In this document: positions 1 to 6,309 of the stretch, in pieces
Position numbering within the stretch: position 1 is the stretch's first letter
How the letters are laid out: the number at the start of each line of letters is the position of its first letter
DNA from: Crocinitomix sp.
GTDB lineage: Bacteria; Bacteroidota; Bacteroidia; Flavobacteriales_D; Crocinitomicaceae
Direction: 5' to 3'
Assembly (NCBI GenBank): GCA_020849935.1
Contig: JADZFJ010000099.1
Location: 1-6,309, forward strand
Length of the DNA: 6,309 nt
The notes under the pieces: generated by a model
Seen by the model: the letters and a program-made list of their open reading frames with translations, nothing else
Told to the model about the DNA's origin: nothing
The model's database searches: none
Made by a program: the position numbers and the translations under genes

Positions 1-282
1 TTCACGATTCGTCAATGGCGGAATCCCTTTCAATTTTTCAAAATGTGGCCAGCCATCTTCGTCATTTTTAACAAATTTATAAATGCCATAAGGCTCTAGA
101 ATTGTACAAATTGCAATGTGAATCAAATTCATTTTTTCATCCTTGCTAAATTCTTTGTACCCCATTCCCAATTCTTGTACCCCAATTAAAAGTAAAACTG
201 TGTCCAATTCGAGCCCTTCCCCAAACTTCACCTCCAACTTTCGAATTAACGACCTAAAATTCAATTCTACCTTGTGATCCAT
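1..282 (-). CDS. Conserved protein of unknown function, N-terminal part (runs off the left edge)
   Basis: The minus strand is open from an ATG at 282-280 down to position 1 without a stop, giving 94 codons; the C-terminus lies outside the window. The product begins MDHKVELNFRSLIRKLEVKF and contains LLLIGVQELGMGYKEFSKDE (about residues 31-50), then MNLIHIAICTILEPYGIYKF and NDEDGWPHFEKL. It is soluble-looking, with no signal peptide or membrane segment, and mixes acidic and aliphatic residues as small helical proteins do. The LxGVQELGxGYxxFSKDEKxxLxHIAICTxLxPYGxY pattern and the EDGWPHF motif match my memory of a small conserved Bacteroidota protein with no assigned function, but I could not check this. 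The ATG was chosen because the in-frame stretch upstream, back to a stop, offers only a TTG. It is divergent from the CvpA-family gene. I assign no function. Confidence 0.8.
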   Translation of the reverse strand, partial: MDHKVELNFRSLIRKLEVKFGEGLELDTVLLLIGVQELGMGYKEFSKDEKMNLIHIAICTILEPYGIYKFVKNDEDGWPHFEKLKGIPPLTNRE

Positions 283-346
283 ACTAGTAAACAGTCCCTT
301 GTTTGAAAATAAAAACGTATTTAATTCAGGGTACAAACTTCAGAAT

Positions 347-354
347 TATTTTTG
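347..354 (+). promoter_or_regulatory. Candidate Bacteroidota -7 box (TAttTTTG) for the CvpA-family gene
   Basis: The octamer TATTTTTG matches the Bacteroidota primary-sigma -7 consensus TAnnTTTG exactly. It ends 5 nt before the ATG at 360, so transcription starting the usual few bases downstream would begin at or next to the start codon. No TTTG/TTG -33 element lies at the normal distance upstream, which weakens the call. In AT-rich DNA this octamer can arise by chance. Confidence 0.3.
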
Positions 355-359
355 TTACC

Positions 360-896
360 ATGAACTTTTTAGATTTAATATTAATAATTCCCTTGGTAAT
401 TGGCGGCTGGAGAGGATTCAAACGGGGTTTGGTTATCGAGGTTTTTACGCTTCTTGCCTTATTAGTTGGTATTTATGCAGGCATCCATTTTTCCGATTAT
501 TTGTCAACCATCTTAAAAGACAAAATGGGGTTTCAATCAGAATACCTACCCGCCATCTCCTTTACAATCATACTTTTAATGGTCGGCGCAATGGTCTATT
601 TTGCAGGAAAAATCATTGAAAAAGCAGTCAATATCATTGCCTTATCCATGGCAAACAAAATTGCAGGCATGTGTTTTGGTGTCATTAAAATGCTCTACAT
701 TGTCAGCATCCTCCTCGTTTTATTCGAGGCCTACGAAGATTCAGAAAATTCCAAAAATTCAACCGTTCGGCAAGAATCGTTGCTGTATTCCCCAATCAAA
801 CACGTGTCGTTAACCACCATCCCTGCCTTAAAACACAGCAAATTATTTGTTAGGTTATTAAAAGATTCAAACGTAATCGACCAATATCAACCGTAA
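360..896 (+). CDS. CvpA family inner-membrane protein
   Basis: This 178-residue protein has the CvpA layout: four hydrophobic segments at about residues 4-20, 24-44, 63-83 and 102-124, then a polar, probably cytoplasmic tail. The first two segments are separated by the family-typical GGWRGFKRGL (15-24), preceded by a short N-terminus with Asp5 (MNFLDLILIIP). CvpA proteins are named for E. coli colicin V production and have been linked to envelope homeostasis; the molecular activity is not established, so the role here is only envelope-associated. The reading frame stays open upstream to a TTG at 303, but the ATG at 360 starts exactly where family members start and gives a normal length. The extra 19 residues from the TTG would be polar and untypical. 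There is no clear ribosome binding site, as usual in this phylum. The gene is divergent from the conserved protein at the left edge and is followed by the hairpin cluster, with no clear terminator. Confidence 0.88.
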   Translation: MNFLDLILIIPLVIGGWRGFKRGLVIEVFTLLALLVGIYAGIHFSDYLSTILKDKMGFQSEYLPAISFTIILLMVGAMVYFAGKIIEKAVNIIALSMANKIAGMCFGVIKMLYIVSILLVLFEAYEDSENSKNSTVRQESLLYSPIKHVSLTTIPALKHSKLFVRLLKDSNVIDQYQP

Positions 897-937
897 CCTG
901 AATCAATTTTTAAGTAAAGCTCTTTTTTTGGGCAAAT

Positions 938-1042
938 CCCCTCAACAAGTTGTGGGGGGCGGGCTTTTTGCTCCCGCCTTACTTATGGCGCTTGAAATCG
1001 CCATAAGTAAGAGCTCCGCGCCAATCCCTTTTGCGATTACGC
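938..1042. repeat. Multi-hairpin structured intergenic element (possible Bacteroidota dispersed repeat)
   Basis: Four inverted repeats follow each other with almost no spacer in a non-coding gap. (a) CCCC-T-CAAC 938-946 faces GTTG-T-GGGG 949-957, with one T/T mismatch. (b) GGCGGG 958-963 pairs with CCCGCC 973-978 around a 9-nt T-rich loop. (c) A perfect 12-13 bp stem is listed separately (978-1011), sharing one base with (b). (d) GCG 1018-1020 plus AATC 1023-1026 pairs with GATT 1035-1038 plus CGC 1040-1042, with small bulges. The element is more GC-rich than the surrounding AT-rich spacer. The order GGGCGGGCTTT..GCT, central palindrome, GAGCTCCGCGCCAATCCCTT resembles, from memory, a repeat common in Flavobacteriia intergenic regions; I could not verify this. 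No stem is followed by a run of T, so it is not a simple intrinsic terminator. Confidence 0.55.
978..1011. repeat. Perfect inverted repeat, 13-bp stem with 8-nt loop
   Basis: CTTACTTATGGCG at 978-990 is the exact reverse complement of CGCCATAAGTAAG at 999-1011, separated by CTTGAAAT. It is the central and longest palindrome of the hairpin cluster. The following bases are GAGCTC-rich rather than a T-tract, so a rho-independent terminator is unlikely. The outer C/G pair (978/1011) competes with the preceding GGCGGG/CCCGCC hairpin for base 978. Confidence 0.85.
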
Positions 1043-1138
1043 TGTAAATATCATCTTCATTCTTCAAGTAAAAAATCTATAAAATAGTCCTAACTAAAAT
1101 ATTTACCTATAAAAAATGGCTACTCCTTCATAATTCAC

Positions 1139-1146
1139 TAAATTTG
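1139..1146 (+). promoter_or_regulatory. Candidate Bacteroidota -7 box (TAaaTTTG) for the outer-membrane protein-lipA unit
   Basis: TAAATTTG matches the TAnnTTTG consensus exactly and ends 5 nt before the ATG at 1152, the same spacing as the candidate box before the CvpA-family gene. No TTG/TTTG -33 partner is visible at about 1110-1122. If used, the transcript would begin at or within a few bases of the start codon and would carry both the outer-membrane protein gene and lipA. Confidence 0.35.
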
Positions 1147-1151
1147 TGATA

Positions 1152-1892
1152 ATGATGCGAAAATTGTTCATAGGTTTATCCCTAAGCATAAGTTTACTAG
1201 GTTTTTCTCAAGAACCTGATAAAGATGCTGGAGGAACCGTCATGCGACGAGAATTTTCATTTGGACTAAATTTCAACGCAAATGCTGGCGCAAATGGCTG
1301 GGGCACGGCATTCGATTATTCAATCCAAAAAACATATAAATACAAACAGAGTTTTGGCTTTACCGGCACCAACATTCGCCACCCAAAAGAGTTTAATGTG
1401 GTAAGTGTAAACGGCAGCTCACGTGGCTATTTTTATGGTAAATTGAATTCCTTAGTTTGTTTTATACATACCTACGGTGGTAAATTAATCCTCTTTCAAG
1501 CCAAACGCGAAAACGGCATCGAAATTTCTTATAAATGGCACCTTGGCCCATCATTTGGACTCTTAAAACCAGTCTACCTAAAAATTGCAAAATTTAATAG
1601 CAACCCCATCGACGAACGATACAATCCAGCAGTACACAATGCCGAAAATATTTCAGGTCGCTCCCCTTGGACAAAAGGCTTGGGTGAATCCGAAATAAAA
1701 ATTGGGCTGTTTTTAAAAACAGGATTCGATTTTAATTTTTCAACAGTTACAAATAAAATTAGCGGTGGCGAAATAGGATTTATGGTCGATTTTTTTCCAA
1801 CCTCCGCCCTTCAATTAGCTCATAATAATCCAAGTCAAAAAATTTTCCCCTCCTTGTACCTACAATTTAATTTAGGACAAAAATTATATTAA
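1152..1892 (+). CDS. Conserved secreted, probably outer-membrane beta-barrel protein (unknown function)
   Basis: The product is 246 residues with a clear Sec signal peptide (basic MMRK, a hydrophobic core to about residue 17, and probable cleavage near GFSQ, residues 17-20). The rest alternates polar and hydrophobic residues in short strands (for example [34 protein letters not shown]) and ends in an aromatic residue, Tyr246, as outer-membrane barrels do. Distinctive stretches are MRRE (31-34), HPKE (77-80), YGKLNSL (95-101), [12 protein letters not shown] (132-143), RYNPAVH (156-162) and [11 protein letters not shown] (166-176). These match my memory of a conserved Bacteroidota family of unknown function, unverified. 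The ATGs at 1152 and 1155 are both possible; a GTG at 1146 is less likely because it overlaps the candidate -7 box. The stop is 8 bp before lipA, which suggests cotranscription. I assign no function; a role related to lipoylation is not supported by the sequence. Confidence 0.75.
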   Translation: MMRKLFIGLSLSISLLGFSQEPDKDAGGTVMRREFSFGLNFNANAGANGWGTAFDYSIQKTYKYKQSFGFTGTNIRHPKEFNVVSVNGSSRGYFYGKLNSLVCFIHTYGGKLILFQAKRENGIEISYKWHLGPSFGLLKPVYLKIAKFNSNPIDERYNPAVHNAENISGRSPWTKGLGESEIKIGLFLKTGFDFNFSTVTNKISGGEIGFMVDFFPTSALQLAHNNPSQKIFPSLYLQFNLGQKLY

Positions 1893-1900
1893 CCACGAAA

Positions 1901-2767
1901 ATGGAAGCAGGAATTTCAGAGAAAATTACAATAAAAAAACCCAGTTGGTTGCGTGTCAAATTACCAATAGGTGAAAATTATAAAAAAGTACGTGCTTTGG
2001 TCGATGAGCATAAATTACACACCATCTGCCAAAGTGGCAACTGTCCAAATATGGGCGAATGTTGGGGCGAGGGTACTGCTACCTTTATGATTTTAGGAAA
2101 CATTTGTACCCGATCGTGCGGTTTTTGTGCAGTTTCAACGGGCAAACCTTTAGAGGCAGATATTTTTGAACCTGCTAAAGTTGCGCAGTCCATTAAATTA
2201 ATGAACATCAAACACGCAGTCATCACTTCTGTCGATCGGGATGATTTGCCAGATGGTGGTTCTGAAATTTGGGCGTCAACCGTTCGTGCAATCCGCAGAA
2301 AAAGTCCTGGAACGACCATGGAAACCTTAATCCCTGATTTTGCTGGAAAATGGGAAAACCTTCAACGCATCATTGAGGTTGCGCCAGAAGTAGTTTCTCA
2401 CAACCTCGAAACCGTTCGACGTTTGACAAAACAAGTGCGCATTCAAGCTAAATACGACCGCAGTTTGGAAGTCTTAATGCGACTAAAACGCGGCGGAATG
2501 AAAACTAAATCAGGAATAATGCTTGGATTAGGTGAAACGGAGACAGAAATTTACGAAACCATCGACGATTTAAGCAGCGTTGGATGTGATATTTTGACCA
2601 TGGGTCAATATTTGCAACCAACAGCAAATCATTTGCCAATCGCTGAATTTATCACCCCTCAAAAATTCGATGAATACGGGGCTTATGCCTTAAAAAAAGG
2701 ATTCAGATTTGTCGAAAGTGGTCCGTTGGTTCGTTCGTCTTATCACGCCGAAAAACATGTCTTTTAA
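1901..2767 (+). CDS. lipA: Lipoyl synthase (radical SAM)
   Basis: LipA inserts two sulfur atoms into protein-bound octanoyl groups, using S-adenosylmethionine, to complete the lipoyl cofactor of pyruvate and 2-oxoglutarate dehydrogenases and the glycine cleavage system; it acts in the cytosol. All diagnostic residues are present in the 288-residue product. The auxiliary, sulfur-donating 4Fe-4S cluster is bound by Cys43, Cys48 and Cys54 ([14 protein letters not shown]), and the radical SAM cluster by Cys69, Cys73 and Cys76 (CTRSCGFC). The motif [13 protein letters not shown] follows, and the C-terminal RSSYHAE (278-284) supplies the serine ligand of the auxiliary cluster. Length is normal for the family and there is no sign of damage. 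The ATG at 1901 lies 8 bp after the preceding stop with no Shine-Dalgarno sequence, which fits translation within a two-gene transcript. No lipB or lplA is visible in the window. Confidence 0.98.
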   Translation: MEAGISEKITIKKPSWLRVKLPIGENYKKVRALVDEHKLHTICQSGNCPNMGECWGEGTATFMILGNICTRSCGFCAVSTGKPLEADIFEPAKVAQSIKLMNIKHAVITSVDRDDLPDGGSEIWASTVRAIRRKSPGTTMETLIPDFAGKWENLQRIIEVAPEVVSHNLETVRRLTKQVRIQAKYDRSLEVLMRLKRGGMKTKSGIMLGLGETETEIYETIDDLSSVGCDILTMGQYLQPTANHLPIAEFITPQKFDEYGAYALKKGFRFVESGPLVRSSYHAEKHVF

Positions 2768-2944
2768 CCGTCTATCAAAATCGGAGGTTCGTAGAGTAGT
2801 ATAAAATTCTAAAAAAAAGAAAAAGAAGACTTTGTAAACCGTGTAATTAATAAGAAATTAGTAAAAAATTTTGGCACAAAGCAATATAAATTAACACGCA
2901 ACAGAACAATAAATTATCTCAATTGTTAAATAAAATTTGAAGAA

Positions 2945-2979
2945 TTTTGAAAGCAATTAGAGATTTATATCGTATCTTG
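2945..2979 (+). promoter_or_regulatory. Possible promoter for the T9SS cargo gene (TTTTG, 23-nt spacer, TAtcTTG)
   Basis: TTTTG at 2945-2949 could be a -33 element. TATCTTG at 2973-2979 resembles the Bacteroidota -7 box TAnnTTTG with one T missing. The 23-nt gap is at the long end of what is accepted. The rest of the 233-bp spacer after lipA (2768-3000) is AT-rich with A-tracts and has no terminator-like hairpin after lipA and no other ORF of note. A start a few bases after 2979 would leave a leader of roughly 15 nt before the ATG at 3001. Confidence 0.3.
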
Positions 2980-3000
2980 CGCGGATGAAATTGCGCTTAG

Positions 3001-6000
3001 ATGAAAAACATTAATATGAAGAAAAAAGCACTACTATTTGGAGCACTACCTGCAATGGCAATTGCAAGTGGGCTATTCCTCTACAAATCAACAGAATCCA
3101 AAGGTTCTTATGAGCAAAGATTGTCCTCACATTTGGACGCTCCTGCAAGTAGTATCGAAGGAACGTACGAATATTATCACCAGTTAAAAGGCGATTTTAC
3201 AAAAGCCGATTGGGAAAGAGCACGTACGCTTGCAATGTCAATTACACAAGACCGTACCACATTTAATTGGTACGATCAAGGTCCAGATAACGTTGGAGGT
3301 CGAACACGTGCAATTGTCGTAGATCGAAATAATATCAACCATGTTTATGCAGGTTCAGTTTCAGGTGGTCTATATGAATCTACTAACCGTGGAAATTTAT
3401 GGTCAAAAGTTGAGGAATTTGCTGATAACTTAGCAATTTCTTCCATGTGTCAAACCGCTGGTGGAACATTTTTTGCTGCAACTGGTCACCAAGCCGAGCA
3501 AAATGGTGGATCTCAAAACGCGTATGATTCAGGTGCAAATGGATACGGATTGTATAAATTAAATACCGATGGATCTTGGGCATTAATTGAAGGTACAGAA
3601 GATTATTCTTACATTAACGAAGTGGTAGCAGACACATTACACAATGTCGTTTACATTGCGTGTAACCAAGGTTTGATGAAATATGATGAAGCTACTAGCG
3701 TATTATCAGAAGTATCAAGTTTCCCAGCAGCCGCAGCATGTAATGCATTATCCATATCGAATGATGGAAATGTAATGATCGCTCACGCAGTAGGTGGAGG
3801 ACCATCAGCAGTTATGACATCAACCAATGGTGGAGCAAGTTTTACCGAAGTTTCTGATCCTTCTGTAAGCGATGTTGCTGGTAAAATAGCCTTAGGTGGC
3901 GTTGGTCGAATCGAATTCGCAATTTCTCACGAAAAAGTTGGTGGTAAATACCGTGTCTATGGTTCCGCTGCAGCTGGTAACTTACGAGGTGTGTGGCGTT
4001 CAACTGACGATGGATTAACTTGGTCAAGAACTGCACCTGCTGCGGATGGAGATCCAGGAGAATTTGATCCATTTACATCTGGAGGTTCTGGACAAGGACT
4101 TTATGACAATATTATTACAGTAGTTCCAGGGGCACCTGACAAAATCATCCTAGGTGGGATCGATTGTTATACGTGGGATGCAACTGGGAACTGGGAGCAA
4201 ATTTCTCAATGGTTCTTATCTCCAACAAATCCTAATTATGTTCACGCTGATAACCACGAAATGACTTGGGATAGAGAAGGAAGACTTTATATTGGAAATG
4301 ACGGTGGTATTTCAATTTCTAATAACGCTGGAAGCTCAAATCCTGAATTTTATCCAGCTAACCGAGGTTACGCGGTTACACAATTCTATGCAACCGGCGT
4401 TTCAGCTCATGGTGATGTAGTTGGTGGAGCACAAGATAACGGAACTCAAGCGAATTATCATACAGGAACTACTTGGAGAGAATTTAAAGAAGTAGGTGGT
4501 GGAGATGGATTCTCAGCAAACATTTCTTTTATTAATAGAAATATCATTTTTGGATCAGTTTATTTTTCATCCGTTTACCGTTCTTCTGATCGAGGTGAAA
4601 ATGGAACAATTTTCATCCCACCTTATTTCTTATCTGGAAGTTCACCATGTACTGTGGGAGATATTTCAGGAGCTGGTTGCGGTCAATTTTTCACCAATTT
4701 TGAAATGTGGGAGCATCCAAATGATTTAGAATCAACTGACTCACTTCGCTATATCCCTACTGAAGAATTCACGATCGGAGATGTAATTGACGTGCCTTCG
4801 GCAGTTTCTCAAACATTTATTCCATATACTTGCCCAATTAACGTTGTATTCGACGATACACTCGAAGCAAATCCAGGACTTACTTACAATGATACCATAG
4901 TAAAAGATGAAATCACTGGTGGATCATTTAATCTTGGTTTATTGGATTGGGAATTTATTTTTGGTGCTTCTGAAGTTTCTATAGGAGACAGTATCCTAAT
5001 TCATACAGCGGATGTGGATGATACCATTATCGTAGAATCTTTAAGTACATTGGATCATTATATTGGAACTAATCCTGCAAAACCAGGAATGTTTGTCGAT
5101 ATGGGGAACAACGATGAAGTTTATGACATTGCATGGGATACATTAATCGTTCAAGACCCTTACCAATCATGGTTTGCTTTAGACATGGGTGGTGCTAATG
5201 GAGTTTGGATGACACGTAATGCATTAAGATTCTCTGCTCCAACACAAGGCTGGTTCAAAGCTTTAGATGGAATTGGAGATGTTGCTTCAATGGAATTTTC
5301 TAAAAATGGTGATTACCTTTTCATTGGTACTTGGTCAGGTGGAATCTATCGATACTCAGGATTCAATGATGCTTATTCACCTACCGCAGTTTTAGCAGGA
5401 CCAACAATCGGAGGAATCACTTACGACACCTTAGTTGATAACAAAGGAAACAAAATCGTTACCGAATTAAAACAAATTGGTTCGTTAGGTGCACCAATCA
5501 CTGGTTTAGCAAGTGGACCAATCGGTGATCCTGATTATTTAGTTGTAACATTAGGAAATTACAGTGGAACTGGTAAAGTACGTGAATCATTAAACGCTAC
5601 TTCATTAGCTCCAACATTCACTGCTTTTGGCTCATTCCCAGGTTCTGGTGAGGGTGCTTCAGGAATTGGAATTCCTTGTTATTCTGTAATAGTCGATAGA
5701 GATAATTCAAATATTATCGTTGTAGGAACAGAATTTGGAGTTTTTGCCACTGAAAATGGTGGAACTACTTGGACCAACGTTTCTGGAGCATTCGGAAATA
5801 TTCCAGTGTATGACATGCAACAAAACTGGAGAACTTGGAACGAAGGATGTAAACGTCCAGGCGAAATTTACTTAGGTACACATGGTGCTGGTATTTGGAG
5901 TTCTGATGCCTTCTTAAGCCTTCCTGGAAGCGATAATTTAGCAAAAGATAAGTTTATTCCAAATCTTAAACTTTATCCAAACCCGGTAAGCGAATCAGGA

Positions 6001-6210
6001 ACGATTGAGTTTGAATTGGAAGAAAATGGTGATGTTACACTTCAAATTTTCAACTTAAACGGACAAGTGGTAAGAGAAGTGAAAGCAAATAACTTAAATG
6101 CTGGTAAAAACCTCTTAGCATTCGATGCACAAGATTTATCTAAAGGAACGTACATTCTAAGATTAACTTCTGGAACACTTTCTGAAACTACGAAATTCAT
6201 TAAGAAATAG
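3001..6210 (+). CDS. T9SS type A sorting domain protein with Asp-box (BNR/sortilin-like) beta-propeller
   Basis: This is a 1069-residue exported protein. The N-terminus has lysines and a hydrophobic stretch (about residues 10-28, ALLFGALPAMAIASGLFLY), a Sec signal; there is no lipobox cysteine. A linker to about residue 88 precedes GPDNVGGRTRAI (94-105), which opens a propeller region. Asp-box-like motifs are STNRGNLW (127-134), STNGGASF (274-281), STDDGLTW (334-341, the best match to SxDxGxTW) and TENGGTTW (917-924). HADNHEMTWD (415-424) and GGAQDNGTQ (475-483) are also typical of sortilin/BNR-like propellers. Residues about 545-718 lack such motifs, carry Cys550, Cys560 and Cys611, and look like an insertion. 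The end (about 986-1069) is a classic T9SS type A domain: LKLYPNPVSESG, IFNLNGQVV, LSKGTYILRL and a KFIKK tail. It is inferred to be secreted or cell-surface attached; catalytic activity cannot be deduced. An alternative start is ATG 3016 (MKKKALL). Confidence 0.92.
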   Translation: MKNINMKKKALLFGALPAMAIASGLFLYKSTESKGSYEQRLSSHLDAPASSIEGTYEYYHQLKGDFTKADWERARTLAMSITQDRTTFNWYDQGPDNVGGRTRAIVVDRNNINHVYAGSVSGGLYESTNRGNLWSKVEEFADNLAISSMCQTAGGTFFAATGHQAEQNGGSQNAYDSGANGYGLYKLNTDGSWALIEGTEDYSYINEVVADTLHNVVYIACNQGLMKYDEATSVLSEVSSFPAAAACNALSISNDGNVMIAHAVGGGPSAVMTSTNGGASFTEVSDPSVSDVAGKIALGGVGRIEFAISHEKVGGKYRVYGSAAAGNLRGVWRSTDDGLTWSRTAPAADGDPGEFDPFTSGGSGQGLYDNIITVVPGAPDKIILGGIDCYTWDATGNWEQISQWFLSPTNPNYVHADNHEMTWDREGRLYIGNDGGISISNNAGSSNPEFYPANRGYAVTQFYATGVSAHGDVVGGAQDNGTQANYHTGTTWREFKEVGGGDGFSANISFINRNIIFGSVYFSSVYRSSDRGENGTIFIPPYFLSGSSPCTVGDISGAGCGQFFTNFEMWEHPNDLESTDSLRYIPTEEFTIGDVIDVPSAVSQTFIPYTCPINVVFDDTLEANPGLTYNDTIVKDEITGGSFNLGLLDWEFIFGASEVSIGDSILIHTADVDDTIIVESLSTLDHYIGTNPAKPGMFVDMGNNDEVYDIAWDTLIVQDPYQSWFALDMGGANGVWMTRNALRFSAPTQGWFKALDGIGDVASMEFSKNGDYLFIGTWSGGIYRYSGFNDAYSPTAVLAGPTIGGITYDTLVDNKGNKIVTELKQIGSLGAPITGLASGPIGDPDYLVVTLGNYSGTGKVRESLNATSLAPTFTAFGSFPGSGEGASGIGIPCYSVIVDRDNSNIIVVGTEFGVFATENGGTTWTNVSGAFGNIPVYDMQQNWRTWNEGCKRPGEIYLGTHGAGIWSSDAFLSLPGSDNLAKDKFIPNLKLYPNPVSESGTIEFELEENGDVTLQIFNLNGQVVREVKANNLNAGKNLLAFDAQDLSKGTYILRLTSGTLSETTKFIKK

Positions 6211-6228
6211 TAGATTAATCATTGATTT

Positions 6229-6267
6229 AAAAAAGGTGTCTCGAAATTCGAGACACCTTTTTTTTTT
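6229..6267. terminator. Strong intrinsic terminator after the T9SS cargo gene
   Basis: A perfect 16-bp stem (6229-6244 with 6248-6263, core GGTGTCTCGA/TCGAGACACC) closes on a 3-nt loop and runs into ten T residues (6258-6267). It begins 18 bp after the stop codon at 6210. The left arm starts with six A residues, so it would also give a short U-tract on the minus strand and could stop a convergent transcript. The remaining 42 bp to the window end are A-rich, with no recognisable gene. Confidence 0.93.
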
Positions 6268-6309
6268 AGGCAAAGAAATTTTGAAGAATTGAAAAAAATT
6301 AAAGAAAAA

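Noticed and set aside
155..184. Direct 10-bp repeat TTGTACCCCA at 155-164 and 175-184
   Set aside because: Both copies fall in coding sequence of the minus-strand gene and are read in different frames (VQE and GYK) within a motif that looks conserved, so they are probably coincidental rather than a regulatory or mobile repeat.
303..359. TTG start that would extend the CvpA-family protein by 19 residues
   Set aside because: The extension is polar and atypical, while ATG 360 places the hydrophobic N-terminus where the family has it and lies just after a candidate -7 box.
299..619. A 106-codon plus-strand ORF overlapping the CvpA gene in another frame
   Set aside because: It lies inside the CvpA coding region, has no family-like features, and its composition (many Arg, His and Phe from shifted codons) is that of a shadow frame.
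938..957. CTCAAC...GTTGTGG as an integron attC-type core site
   Set aside because: The core consensus RYYYAAC/GTTRRRY is not met and there is no integrase or cassette structure nearby.
958..978. GGCGGG/CCCGCC hairpin as the terminator of the CvpA-family gene
   Set aside because: Only TT, not a T-run, follows the stem, and it is embedded in a series of further hairpins.
1978..2319. A 113-codon minus-strand ORF opposite lipA
   Set aside because: It is fully antisense to a clear lipA and shows no recognisable domain or start context.
2936..2946. TTTGAAGAATT shared with 6280-6290, possibly a repeated upstream element before tandem paralogues
   Set aside because: An 11-bp match in A/T-rich low-complexity sequence is not significant, and the flanks do not align.
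3383..4072. Minus-strand ORFs of 66 and 76 codons inside the T9SS gene, and a similar plus-strand ORF at 4496-4729
   Set aside because: All are embedded in the 1069-codon gene, lack domains or signals, and have the composition of out-of-frame reads.

Overview
The window looks like chromosomal DNA from a member of the Bacteroidota, most likely Flavobacteriales. I infer this from the AT-rich base composition, the near absence of Shine-Dalgarno sequences, candidate TAnnTTTG-type -7 promoter boxes, and a large secreted protein ending in a type IX secretion (T9SS) sorting domain. A family near Fluviicola/Crocinitomicaceae is possible, but I cannot settle it from the sequence.

Layout. (1) Positions 1-282, minus strand: the first 94 codons of a conserved protein of unknown function that runs off the left edge. 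(2) Positions 360-896, plus: a CvpA-family inner-membrane protein, divergent from the first gene across a 77-bp gap. (3) Positions 897-1151: a gap of about 250 bp dominated by a cluster of four hairpins (938-1042) that looks like a structured intergenic repeat element. (4) Positions 1152-1892, plus: a signal-peptide-bearing, probably outer-membrane beta-barrel protein. It is followed after 8 bp by (5) lipA at 1901-2767, lipoyl synthase with all cluster-binding residues intact; the two probably form one transcription unit. (6) Positions 2768-3000: an AT-rich upstream region with a possible promoter just before the next gene. (7) Positions 3001-6210, plus: a 1069-residue secreted protein with Asp-box (BNR/sortilin-like) beta-propeller repeats and a C-terminal T9SS type A sorting domain. 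(8) Positions 6229-6267: a strong intrinsic terminator closing that gene. The last 40 bp hold nothing I can name.

How the genes relate. Apart from the tight pair of outer-membrane protein gene and lipA, the genes look like independent units: a membrane/envelope gene, a cofactor-maturation enzyme and a T9SS cargo protein. I see no defence system, mobile element, CRISPR array or RNA gene of a known class. The most notable signals are the multi-hairpin element, two candidate -7 boxes lying exactly 5 nt before start codons (possible leaderless mRNAs), and a nine-codon ORF running into the start region of the T9SS cargo gene.
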